From Candidatus Blautia equi (GTDB taxonomy: Bacteria > Bacillota > Clostridia > Lachnospirales > Lachnospiraceae), in NCBI GenBank assembly GCA_018064695.1, contig JAGHUU010000077.1, positions 1 to 39,525 on the forward strand: a stretch of DNA of 39,525 nucleotides. Reading direction: 5' to 3'. Position numbers and translations under genes: made by a program. The number at the start of each line of letters is the position of its first letter. Position 1 is the stretch's first letter. The notes beneath the pieces are model-generated. The model was given only the letters and a program-made list of their open reading frames with translations, was not told where the DNA came from and did not search any database. Below are positions 1 to 7,770 of the stretch, piece by piece.

Positions 1-103
1 CCGGAGAAAGTGATTCAGGGGTGAGCAGGCATTTTTGCGAAGCAAAACTTTACATATGCCTGCGAAGTTACTGTTTGCTGGCTTGCCAGTGAACAGTAAC
101 AAA
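1..103 (+). repeat. Structured dispersed repeat, copy 1 (5' end cut by window)
   Basis: This stretch matches 15022-15125 over its whole length with scattered substitutions. It folds into nested hairpins: an outer stem 25-32 / 56-63, an inner stem TTTTGC / GCAAAA (33-38 / 42-47, loop GAA), and a second structure with arms GTTACTGTT / AACAGTAAC (67-75 / 92-100) around CTGGC-TT-GCCAG. The first three bases correspond to the closing side of a further hairpin that is complete in copy 2, so the element continues off the left edge. It is non-coding by appearance. It could be a miniature mobile element, a REP-like palindromic unit or a structured RNA. Confidence 0.8.
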
Positions 104-106
104 AGA

Positions 107-622
107 TCAGATATCTACTTCAAACTGTACCGTCTGGTTGTAGATATCGAGGGCCATCTGCATTTCCATGATGCTGACGGAAATGCGCTCATACTCCTGT
201 TTGATCAGGTCCAGGTCATAATTGATATAGCGATATTCCGGAACAGCATTTTTTCCACCAAAGGCCGGAAGCGCCTCACGGACCTTTGGGAGCTGTTTGC
301 GCATGTGATCCAGAAGGAGCTTGCGCTTGTTCAGCTGCGCCATGCGGATCAGGATCGTGTCCACGCTCATTTCCTCATTGCCCACCTGCACTCTGGCAGT
401 AGCGTTGGAGAGATTCAGCGCGTGCTTGATCACTGCGATCTTTTTGTCAATTTCCTCAATGGTGGCTGCCACTTCAGCGTAATCATATTCCGGGATGACC
501 GGCTCCTCGTTCAGGGCTGCCACGTAGGTGATGGAAGTGCTCTCCTTGTTCACCCAGAATTCTTTGTCTTCCTCAAGGCTCTTAAGGATTTTATTTGCAT
601 AGGCGGATGTCATTTTTTTCAT
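107..622 (-). CDS. Small coiled-coil protein, DIP1984/septicolysin-like
   Basis: A 171-residue protein with no signal peptide or membrane segment. It is rich in Lys/Glu/Leu heptads, so it is probably a helical, oligomeric cytoplasmic protein. The layout (a pair of central helices with an N-x-S-N-A-T turn near residue 93, then a C-terminal helix ending in an amphipathic strand) resembles the DIP1984 family, but this is a judgement by eye. A GGAGG nine bases before the ATG supports the start. The gene ends four bases from repeat copy 1, and an XRE regulator lies immediately upstream on the same strand (38-bp gap), so the two may be cotranscribed. No function can be assigned. Confidence 0.6.
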   Translation of the reverse strand: MKKMTSAYANKILKSLEEDKEFWVNKESTSITYVAALNEEPVIPEYDYAEVAATIEEIDKKIAVIKHALNLSNATARVQVGNEEMSVDTILIRMAQLNKRKLLLDHMRKQLPKVREALPAFGGKNAVPEYRYINYDLDLIKQEYERISVSIMEMQMALDIYNQTVQFEVDI

Positions 623-659
623 GTCTCATGTCCTCCATATTTTCTTAAAAAGTTGATTC

Positions 660-968
660 TCAGGATTCAGTATAACATAAAGATAGAAATACGTCATTCA
701 ACTGCAGGTTAAATAAAGATTTCCAAAAAGAAACATCCCCGTCAATGACGAGGATGTCTTCAATACTGCTGTGCAGTAATCTGCTCAGGATGATAAGGTT
801 GTCGAGACTCGGCAGGGATTTGCCGGAGAGCCATTTGTAGATGGCCTGTGGATTTTCAAAACCCATGACTGTCTGCACATCTCTCACGGTGTAACCGTGC
901 TCTGCGAGCATTTTTTTGATCTGTCTGCCTGTCTCGGTTTGCTGGATTGATAAGTACATTGGTTTCAT
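660..968 (-). CDS. XRE-family helix-turn-helix regulator
   Basis: A 102-residue DNA-binding protein with a Cro/C1-type HTH at about residues 10-60. The recognition-helix region has the GFENPQAIYKWLSGKSLPS pattern typical of XRE proteins, followed by a D-x-L-L motif. An upstream in-frame TTG (983) overlaps the GGAGG ribosome site. The ATG at 968, six bases after GGAGG, is therefore the better start. The gene is divergent from the glycosidase-like gene at 1188, with 219 bp between them. That gap holds a candidate promoter with a small inverted repeat in its spacer, so this protein could regulate the carbohydrate cluster, itself, or both (inference). Confidence 0.8.
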   Translation of the reverse strand: MKPMYLSIQQTETGRQIKKMLAEHGYTVRDVQTVMGFENPQAIYKWLSGKSLPSLDNLIILSRLLHSSIEDILVIDGDVSFWKSLFNLQLNDVFLSLCYTES

Positions 969-1099
969 TCTGCACCTCCGCAATCTTCCGCAATTTCCGG
1001 AACCAAAACTATTTAACTGTCAGAATTTCATTATAACAATTCTATAGAAAAAATCAACAGAAAATATCACTCTGCCCTGCTTCCTGTCCGCCGCTATTC

Positions 1100-1128
1100 T
1101 TTACTAATGATAAACATCATAGTATAAT
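1100..1128 (+). promoter_or_regulatory. Candidate promoter of the glycosidase-dehydratase genes
   Basis: TTTACT (1100-1105) and TATAAT (1123-1128) are separated by 17 bp. Inside the spacer is ATGAT-AAAC-ATCAT (1107-1120), an inverted repeat well placed to be a repressor operator. A second TATAAT-like box follows at 1135-1140. The gene start is at 1188. Confidence 0.5.
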
Positions 1129-1187
1129 CAGAAATATAATCTCATCAGATTTTTTGTGCCTGTGCAAGGTGTAGAAAGGAGAAAAAT

Positions 1188-3389
1188 ATGCCAGCATTAT
1201 ACTGTAAAAACTACGAGATCAGCTTCGCTGACGGCGGAGTCTTTATTCAGAAAGCCGGTAAGACTATATATTTTAATAAAAGACCGGTTTATGTCTCAGT
1301 AAAAACCATCGGTGCCATCAGCATCTTCCGTGATGTGCCGTATGAGACCTGCGAGGAAAATACAGAGGGTGTATCTGCCCAGGCGGCTTTTACCTCAGAA
1401 AACGGTTCCGAGTTCCTGGTTAAAGACCAATATCAGGTACTTGAAGAGGATATAGTAGTAAAAAGAACAGTAGAGGTTCTGAAAAAAGGGGCAAAGGATC
1501 TGGGCTTCCAGACTAAGATCGGCTTCTGGATGAGCGCTTCTGAAAATATGGAAGACTACAACTACTTCTCACCTGGCGAGTGGTATAAACACAACGAATA
1601 TGCTTCTCCTATAGCGCAGGGTCAGCAGAACGATGCCAGCTACTACTGGAGAAAAGAGACCTACTCCGGTCTTCCTATGTTTGCCATGCAGAATATTGCA
1701 TCCGGCGAGACCATCTGTCTTTCCAGAACCAACGCTGACGTAAAACTGGGTTCCGTGGACCGCATTGCCAGCGAAAACTATGTAGATCCCAAAGCAACCA
1801 TCGGCGCCCTGGGTATCAGCCAGCCAAAGCCGGAGGCGCTCCTTTATACCTACTACAACGCGGACATCAGAATGCCGATCAATGCTGAGACCGACGGCCT
1901 GTCCATCGACTACATCTACCCGGGTGCAAACGGCGAGATTCCTGCCCATGCAAAAGGTCCTGTTGAGGGCAAAGTTCCTATGAGTCTGATGCGTGTGAAC
2001 CATCCAATTGAGCCGGGCTTCCCTCATGAATACTCCGTATCCATCTATCTGGGCAATTACGAAACCTTCCAGAGCATGATGAAGGACACCTGGCGCCATG
2101 TCTATGTGCGCATGAAAGACGATCTGGCTGACTTAAGCAATGAGATCCTTTTTCACAACAATATGAAGCTCCTCACAGAGGTAACAAATGAATACGCCCC
2201 GGGCGTTTTCGGCACACCGTTTGCAGCCCAGCTGCCGCAGTTTGATCCGAACTCCACCTCCTCTGAAATCGGCTTTGTAGGCCAGCAGACCGGTATCGGC
2301 TACCAGCTGATCCGCTGGGGAACCATGGAGAATAATGAGGAGGCAGTTCTTAAGGGAAAAGGCATTGTGGATTTCTGGGTTAAGAAGACCATGACCGACA
2401 CAGGCTGTCCTAAGGTCTGGTATCAGATGGCCATGGATCAGTTTGAGCCGCAGCCACAGTGGATCCGCGAGATCGGCGACGGTCTGGAGGGTATTCTGGA
2501 TGCCTATGTTTACCTCCACAACCAGGGCGAAGAACAGCCGGAATGGCTGGATTACTGCGAGAAGACCGCCGACTGGCTGGTACAGAACCAGAACGAGGAC
2601 GGCAGCTATTATCGCTCCTACAACTACGACGGAACCATGTGCATGGATTCCAAAGCCAACACCCCAAGCGTGATCCGTTTCCTCATTGAAATGTATTTCG
2701 TCCTTGGCAAACCTGAGTATAAGACCGCAGCCATCAAAGCCGGCGACTGGACATACGACAATCTCTACCTGAATATGGAATACCGCGGCGGCACCTGCGA
2801 CAACATGGATATTCAGGACAAGGAGGCCGGCATTTACGCCATGTTTGCATTTCTGTCCCTCTATGATCTCACAGAGGAGGATTGCTGGGTGGAAGCCTGC
2901 AAGGGTGCGGCTGACTATGTGGAGACCTTTACTTATATCTGGAACTTCCCTGTAACTACTCCATATCCTGCTATGCCGTTCAACAAAAATCACATCAGCG
3001 GACAGAGCCACATCACCGTAGGTCCCGGAAGTGCAGATGTATATATGGCATGTGGAAGTTATGTATATTACAGACTGTATCTGATTACCGGTGATGAGCA
3101 TTACCTTGACTATGCCGAGTTCATCCACCTGAACTCCAAGCAGGCAAACGATGTGGACGGCAGCTTTGGCTACGCTATTCCGGGTCTGGTGCATGAGAGC
3201 GGTTTCTTCTGCGAGCAGCTCTACCGCGGCAACTACCACTGGCTGCCATGGTGCACCTTTGTGGAAGTAGATCCTGTATCCCGCATGGTGGATACCTTTG
3301 GCGTTTATGAGATCGCCGACGCCGAGAAGCTTCCGCTGGAAGAAAGACTGGAAAGAAATAAGATCTACAAGAACTGGTATCGCAAATAA
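1188..3389 (+). CDS. Six-hairpin glycosidase-like protein, family not identified
   Basis: A 733-residue cytoplasmic protein (no signal peptide). The first ~320 residues are beta-rich. From about residue 330 the sequence reads as repeated helix pairs with conserved aromatic/acidic loops (for example QNEDGSYYRSYNYDG near 466 and EAGIYAMFAFLSLYDL near 545), the look of an (alpha/alpha)6 barrel found in several glycoside hydrolase and lyase families. I cannot assign a GH family or substrate. A GGAG ribosome site precedes the ATG. It is followed after 21 bp by an IlvD/Edd dehydratase gene and then a xylanase, which suggests a role in breaking down a sugar-acid-decorated plant glycan such as glucuronoxylan (inference). 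Confidence 0.6.
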   Translation: MPALYCKNYEISFADGGVFIQKAGKTIYFNKRPVYVSVKTIGAISIFRDVPYETCEENTEGVSAQAAFTSENGSEFLVKDQYQVLEEDIVVKRTVEVLKKGAKDLGFQTKIGFWMSASENMEDYNYFSPGEWYKHNEYASPIAQGQQNDASYYWRKETYSGLPMFAMQNIASGETICLSRTNADVKLGSVDRIASENYVDPKATIGALGISQPKPEALLYTYYNADIRMPINAETDGLSIDYIYPGANGEIPAHAKGPVEGKVPMSLMRVNHPIEPGFPHEYSVSIYLGNYETFQSMMKDTWRHVYVRMKDDLADLSNEILFHNNMKLLTEVTNEYAPGVFGTPFAAQLPQFDPNSTSSEIGFVGQQTGIGYQLIRWGTMENNEEAVLKGKGIVDFWVKKTMTDTGCPKVWYQMAMDQFEPQPQWIREIGDGLEGILDAYVYLHNQGEEQPEWLDYCEKTADWLVQNQNEDGSYYRSYNYDGTMCMDSKANTPSVIRFLIEMYFVLGKPEYKTAAIKAGDWTYDNLYLNMEYRGGTCDNMDIQDKEAGIYAMFAFLSLYDLTEEDCWVEACKGAADYVETFTYIWNFPVTTPYPAMPFNKNHISGQSHITVGPGSADVYMACGSYVYYRLYLITGDEHYLDYAEFIHLNSKQANDVDGSFGYAIPGLVHESGFFCEQLYRGNYHWLPWCTFVEVDPVSRMVDTFGVYEIADAEKLPLEERLERNKIYKNWYRK

Positions 3390-3410
3390 ATTCTGTGAGG
3401 TGACAGACTT

Positions 3411-5195
3411 ATGCTTAGAAGTGAAAAAGCGCGGCAAGCGGCTCCGGAGATGGATCCGCTGCGCATGGGAATGGGCTGGAAGGTTCCTGATCTCTCCAAA
3501 CCGCAGATCATGGTGGAAAGCTCCTACGGCGACAGCCACCCGGGCTCCGCACATCTGAATCTCTTTGTGGAAGAGGCAGTGAAAGGTGTGGATGAAAACG
3601 GCGGAAAAGCTGCCAGATATTATGCCACCGACATGTGCGATGGTATTGCCCAGGGACATGACGGCATCAATTATTCCCTGGCACACCGCGATGCCATTGT
3701 GAACCTCATCGAGGCTCAGGCCAATGCCACTGTCTTTGACGGAGGTGTGTTTATTGCCAGCTGTGACAAATCTCTTCCTGCTATGCTCATGAGCATCGGC
3801 CGCATGAAGGAGATGTCCGCCATTGTGATGACAGGTGGCGTCATGGAGGCCCACTCCCTCCCGGAAAAATATATTGTGAATGACCCAAGCTGTAAGATCA
3901 ACGAGCTCCTGACTCTGGAGCAGATCGGAAAATTTGATGCCATGGAAAAGACCGGCGTCATCCCTAACGAACAGCTGGATTACTATAAACAGCACGCATG
4001 CCCCGGCTGCGGCGCCTGCTCCTTTATGGGAACCGCATCCACCATGCAGATCATGGCCGAGGCCCTGGGACTGATGCTTCCGGGAACCGCCCTCATGCCA
4101 TCTACAGCACCTGAGTTAAAGCAGGCTGCCTTTGATGCCGGCAAACAGCTTATGACCCTTGTGGACAAAGGTATCACCGCTGCCGACATTGTCACCATGA
4201 AGAGCTTTGAGAATGCCATCATGGTACACGCAGCCATCTCCGGCTCCACCAATGCCACCATGCATATCCCGGCCATCGCCCATGAATTTGGTTTTGAGAT
4301 TGATGCCGAGACCTTTGACCGCATGCACCGCGGTGCCCACTACCTGCTGAACATTCGCCCATCCGGCGACTGGCCGGCCCAGTATTTCTACTATGCCGGC
4401 GGCGTACCGCGCGTGATGGAGGAGATCAAGAGCATGCTGCACCTGGATGTTATGACTGTCACAGGAAAGACTCTGGGGGAAAACCTGGAAGACCTGAAAA
4501 AGTCCGGCTTCTACGAGCACTGCGAGAAAATCCTCCGGGAAAAATCCCGCCTGATCGGAAAAGAGATCACCCGGGAGGACATCATCCACTCCTTCGACAA
4601 TGCCAAGGGAACCGACGGCAGCATTGCTATCCTTAAGGGCAACCTGGCACCGGAAGGCTGTGTTATCAAGCATACGGCATGTCCTGCAAACATGTTTAAA
4701 GCCACATTAAATGCAAAACCGTTTGACAGCGAGGAGGCGTGCATCGCCGCCGTGCTCCACGGGGAAGTGAAACCGGGCGACGCCATCTTCATCCGCTATG
4801 AAGGCCCACGCGGCACCGGCATGCCGGAGATGTTCTACACCGGCGAAGCAATCTGCGCTGACCCTGTGCTGGCTTCCAGCATTGCCCTTATCACCGACGG
4901 CCGTTTCTCCGGCGCTTCCCGCGGTCCTGTTATTGGACATGTTTGTCCGGAAGCTGCAGCAGGCGGCCCTATTGCCCTGGTGGAGGAAGGCGACCTCATA
5001 GAACTGGATGTGGAAAAACGTTATATCGCCATCGTGGGCGTGAAAGGGGAAAGAAAAACTCCTGAGGAGATTGATGCCATCCTGGCAGAGAGAAGAGCGA
5101 ACTGGAAAGGCTTTGAGAGCAAATACAAACGCGGTCTTCTGAAACTTTATGCTCAGCATGCGGTAAGTTCCATGAAGGGTGCATATATGGAATGA
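3411..5195 (+). CDS. IlvD/Edd-family [Fe-S] dehydratase, probably sugar-acid type
   Basis: A 594-residue member of the dihydroxy-acid/phosphogluconate dehydratase family. Visible are C76 in TDMCDGIAQGHDG, C118 in the signature CDKSLP, the cysteine-rich PGCGACSFMGT (C203 in the cluster-ligand position, plus extra Cys 197 and 200), and the C-terminal signature ALITDGRFSGAS. These enzymes remove water from a 2,3-dihydroxy acid to give a 2-keto acid. Branched-chain synthesis partners (ilvBNC) are absent and the neighbours are glycan-degrading, so an aldonic-acid dehydratase (xylonate, arabinonate or similar) is more likely than IlvD itself. A GAGGTGA precedes the ATG, 21 bp after the previous gene, indicating an operon. 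Confidence 0.85.
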   Translation: MLRSEKARQAAPEMDPLRMGMGWKVPDLSKPQIMVESSYGDSHPGSAHLNLFVEEAVKGVDENGGKAARYYATDMCDGIAQGHDGINYSLAHRDAIVNLIEAQANATVFDGGVFIASCDKSLPAMLMSIGRMKEMSAIVMTGGVMEAHSLPEKYIVNDPSCKINELLTLEQIGKFDAMEKTGVIPNEQLDYYKQHACPGCGACSFMGTASTMQIMAEALGLMLPGTALMPSTAPELKQAAFDAGKQLMTLVDKGITAADIVTMKSFENAIMVHAAISGSTNATMHIPAIAHEFGFEIDAETFDRMHRGAHYLLNIRPSGDWPAQYFYYAGGVPRVMEEIKSMLHLDVMTVTGKTLGENLEDLKKSGFYEHCEKILREKSRLIGKEITREDIIHSFDNAKGTDGSIAILKGNLAPEGCVIKHTACPANMFKATLNAKPFDSEEACIAAVLHGEVKPGDAIFIRYEGPRGTGMPEMFYTGEAICADPVLASSIALITDGRFSGASRGPVIGHVCPEAAAGGPIALVEEGDLIELDVEKRYIAIVGVKGERKTPEEIDAILAERRANWKGFESKYKRGLLKLYAQHAVSSMKGAYME

Positions 5196-5291
5196 TACTT
5201 GATCGGAATAATGGGCATATCCGCAAATATTGCCGTGTATTTCCTTTATATTGCATAGCCTGACTTTTGCAGACACTCTATAATCATAGGC

Positions 5292-5345
5292 ATGAAAAAA
5301 GCACCCGTACAGGTGCTACTACGAATAAGGAGGTTCTCATTATGA
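5292..5345 (+). promoter_or_regulatory. Leader ORF with hairpin before the xylanase gene
   Basis: A 17-codon frame starts at ATG 5292 and ends in TGA at 5343-5345, overlapping the xylanase ATG (5342) as ATGA. It contains a six-base-pair hairpin AGCACC / GGTGCT (5300-5305 / 5312-5317). A TATAAT at 5279-5284 suggests that a transcript begins just before it. The leader lacks a good ribosome site of its own. On the opposite strand the hairpin followed by TTTTTT would be a short intrinsic terminator, an equally simple explanation. Confidence 0.3.
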
Positions 5346-6457
5346 GAAAATTAAAACTGTTCCTGACAACCGCTCTCACAGCGCTTGCCCTGGCTGTTCT
5401 TCCTGCATCTGCCCCTGTTATGGCGGAGGAAGCAGAAGTGACTTCTATCAAAGACGCCTTTGCAGAGCACGGCATGAAGGCCGGTACCTGCCTGTCCCCT
5501 TTCATGATCAGCAATCCACAGTTTTCTGATCTGATCGCAGAGCAGTTCAACAGCGTGACCATGGAAAATGCCATGAAACCTGACTATATCTTTGACAAGA
5601 ATGCAAGTATCACCGCCGGATACCCGGTTGTAGAATTCAACCAGGATGCCCTGAACATGATGGAGTGGGCAAAAGAGCATGACTTTGCACTTCGCGGACA
5701 CACTCTTGTATGGTACAGCCAGACTCCTGACTGGATCTTCCATGAGGAGTTCAACAGCGCAAAACCACTGGTAACCGCAGATGTTATGTTAGACCGTATG
5801 GACCACTATATCAGCCAGATCTTCTCCATCCTTGAGGAGAAAGGCTACGCAGATCTCTTCTACGCATACGATATCGTAAACGAGGGTGTTGAAGATAACG
5901 GAAGCCTGCGCGAGTGCCTCTGGAAACAGACCATCGGCGATGACTATATCTGGTACGCATTCTACTATGCAAACAAATATGCACCTGAGAACATCGACCT
6001 TTACTACAACGATTACAATGAGCAGTTTAAATACAACGGCCTGATCAAAATGGTTGAGACTCTGAAGGATGAGGATGGAAATTACCTCATCGACGGTATC
6101 GGTCTTCAGGGACATCTCTATACCAAGGATGATCTGAATACCTACTTCCGTGCTATGGATGCTTTAGCAGCTACCGGCCTGAAGCTTCAGATCACCGAGC
6201 TGGACGTTTCCCTTGGAACCTGGCAGAACATCGACGAGGCTACCGAGGAGACCCTTGGTGCACAGAAAGATTTCTATGAGAAGCTGATCAGCGGCATCAT
6301 GGAGCGCGTGGACAGCGGAAAAGTGGATATGGAAGCACTTACCTTCTGGGGATTTGCAGATTTCCTCTCCTGGAGAGGCGACAGAAGCCCACTTCTTTAT
6401 GATAAAGATCTTGCAGCAAAACCTGCATTTTATGGTGTAATTGAAGGCGCTAAATAA
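5342..6457 (+). CDS. Secreted GH10 endo-1,4-beta-xylanase
   Basis: A 371-residue extracellular enzyme that cuts xylan backbones. Residues 1-28 form a signal peptide (charged MRKLK, hydrophobic core, A-x-A-like end at PVMA). The rest is a single GH10 barrel with no binding modules. The GH10 landmarks are MENAMKP, RGHTLVW, the acid/base E181 in YDIVNEG, GIGLQGH, the nucleophile E286 in LQITELDVS, and the terminal TFWGF-D-SW block. AAGGAGG lies eight bases before ATG 5342; an upstream in-frame start at 5267 is unsupported. A strong terminator follows. With the two genes upstream it suggests xylan use: external cutting here, sugar-acid processing inside. Confidence 0.93.
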   Translation: MRKLKLFLTTALTALALAVLPASAPVMAEEAEVTSIKDAFAEHGMKAGTCLSPFMISNPQFSDLIAEQFNSVTMENAMKPDYIFDKNASITAGYPVVEFNQDALNMMEWAKEHDFALRGHTLVWYSQTPDWIFHEEFNSAKPLVTADVMLDRMDHYISQIFSILEEKGYADLFYAYDIVNEGVEDNGSLRECLWKQTIGDDYIWYAFYYANKYAPENIDLYYNDYNEQFKYNGLIKMVETLKDEDGNYLIDGIGLQGHLYTKDDLNTYFRAMDALAATGLKLQITELDVSLGTWQNIDEATEETLGAQKDFYEKLISGIMERVDSGKVDMEALTFWGFADFLSWRGDRSPLLYDKDLAAKPAFYGVIEGAK

Positions 6458-6467
6458 AATAAAAATA

Positions 6468-6509
6468 ACCCGCCGGGAGCAATGATATGCTCCGGCGGGT
6501 CTTTTTTTA
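6468..6509. terminator. Bidirectional intrinsic terminator, xylanase / argC
   Basis: A GC-rich stem (CCCGCCGG plus AGCA pairing with TGCT plus CCGGCGGG, one bulged G, loop ATGATA) is followed by seven T on the plus strand and a T-rich tract on the minus strand. It sits between two convergent genes. Confidence 0.9.
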
Positions 6510-6512
6510 TGT

Positions 6513-7448
6513 TCATTCCAATCCAATACCTTCATCCAGTCCCAGCATGATGTTCATGTTCTGAACGGCTGCGCCGGAAGCACCTTTTCCCAGGTTATCA
6601 AAGAGGGCGGTGACGGTGGTCTGTCCTTCGTGACCGCAGACTGCGATCTCCAGACGGTTGGTGCCTGCAAGGGTGTTTGCGTAGATGGTCGGGCGGGCTG
6701 CTTCATATGGAAGAACTTTTACGAAGTGCTCGTCAGCGTAGTACTCCTGCAGTCTGGTGCAGATCTCTTCAGCGGTAGGCTGGCCGTTTAACAGGCGGTT
6801 CTGCAGCATGATGGTGCTTGCCATTCCTTTGTAATAGTCATCTACAACAGGAAGGAAAACAGGTGCCTGGGTAAGACCGGTCATTTTGGTCATCTCAGGT
6901 ACGTGTTTATGATTCAGGGTGAGACCGTAGATACCAGGTGCGGAGAGCTTCTCAGGTCTGCCTTCTGCCTCGTAGTCAGCGATCATTTTTTTGCCGCCGC
7001 CGGAGTAGCCGGTGAGGGAGAAACAGGTTACCGGGTAGTCGGCCGGAAGAATGCCCATGCGAACCAGTGGTGCGGTAACAGAGATGAGACCGGTTGCGTG
7101 GCAGCCAGGGTTTGCAATGCGTTTGCCGTTACGGATGGCTTCACGCTGCTCTTTGGATAATTCCGGGAAACCGTATACCCAGTTCGGGTTGGTTCTGTGT
7201 GCGGTGGAGGCGTCGATGACGCGAACGTCAGGATTTTCGATGAGCGATACTGCCTCTATAGCGCCTGCATCCGGGAGACACAGAAAGACGATGTCTGCAC
7301 TGTTCAGGAATTTTTTGCGCTCCTCCATGTCATGGCGTTTGTCCTCGTCGATGCGGAGCAGTTCCAGGTCCTCACGGGCACCGATTCTCTCATAGATCTG
7401 AAGTCCGGTGGTTCCGCTCTGACCGTCAATATATACTTTCTTTTTCAT
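6513..7448 (-). CDS. argC: N-acetyl-gamma-glutamyl-phosphate reductase (short form)
   Basis: A 311-residue NADP-dependent enzyme of arginine synthesis that reduces N-acetylglutamyl phosphate to the semialdehyde. The N-terminal Rossmann segment IDGQSGTTG (residues 7-15) and the catalytic Cys116 in ANPGCHATG are present, as is YSGGGKK. The ~310-residue length matches the short (type 2) ArgC class, not the ~345-residue class. It stands alone, with no argJ, argB or argD nearby. Its upstream DNA has a TGAAAATTCA palindrome about 20-30 bp before the start, only loosely like an ARG box. The ribosome site is modest (AAGGA). Confidence 0.93.
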   Translation of the reverse strand: MKKKVYIDGQSGTTGLQIYERIGAREDLELLRIDEDKRHDMEERKKFLNSADIVFLCLPDAGAIEAVSLIENPDVRVIDASTAHRTNPNWVYGFPELSKEQREAIRNGKRIANPGCHATGLISVTAPLVRMGILPADYPVTCFSLTGYSGGGKKMIADYEAEGRPEKLSAPGIYGLTLNHKHVPEMTKMTGLTQAPVFLPVVDDYYKGMASTIMLQNRLLNGQPTAEEICTRLQEYYADEHFVKVLPYEAARPTIYANTLAGTNRLEIAVCGHEGQTTVTALFDNLGKGASGAAVQNMNIMLGLDEGIGLE

Positions 7449-7766
7449 ATCCTTGTCCTGCTTTCTGAAAATTCATTTTTATATACTATCACAATTTTCT
7501 TTCAGGTGGAATAGAAGATTTTCCATGTTTCTGCCCGCTTTTTTACAGAATAAAATATTGTTATAATGAAGAGAGAAATAAGTTGTATTGTGTCGATGTT
7601 TGGTATATACCGTAAATGGATGCCCACGCGGTGTGGGTTCCCTGACCTATGCGGTGAAAGCAGATGCCGGGAAAGCATATGAACATGTTTCCTATAAAGA
7701 GATGCTGGAGGGCAGAGCACGTAGTGAAAGCGATAGAGTCATATTTGTAAGAAAGAAGGCAATACT
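7449..7766. other. Intergenic region between argC and glycerate kinase
   Basis: A divergent 318-bp spacer. The left ~100 bp is A+T-rich and should hold the argC promoter. TATAAT at 7562-7567, with T-rich DNA ending about 17 bp upstream, is a likely start for the plus-strand genes. The remaining ~190 bp contains a small hairpin (CCCAC / GTGGG near 7622-7636) and a short frame described separately. I recognise no riboswitch class here. Confidence 0.5.
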
Positions 7767-7770
7767 ATGA
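7588..7770 (+). CDS. Possible 60-residue leader ORF before glycerate kinase
   Basis: A TTG-initiated frame whose stop TGA overlaps the ATG of the glycerate kinase (ATGA). Codon use in its second half looks like that of neighbouring genes and the product ends in a basic stretch, but there is no clear ribosome site and I recognise no family. It may be a coupled leader peptide, the decayed tail of a lost gene, or chance. Confidence 0.2.
   Translation: MCRCLVYTVNGCPRGVGSLTYAVKADAGKAYEHVSYKEMLEGRARSESDRVIFVRKKAIL

Noticed and set aside
2133..3995. Long minus-strand open frame (620 codons) under the glycosidase and dehydratase genes
   Set aside because: It is antisense to two genes with good ribosome sites and family motifs, has no ribosome site and its product is rich in His/Cys/Ile of the kind produced by reverse-strand reading.
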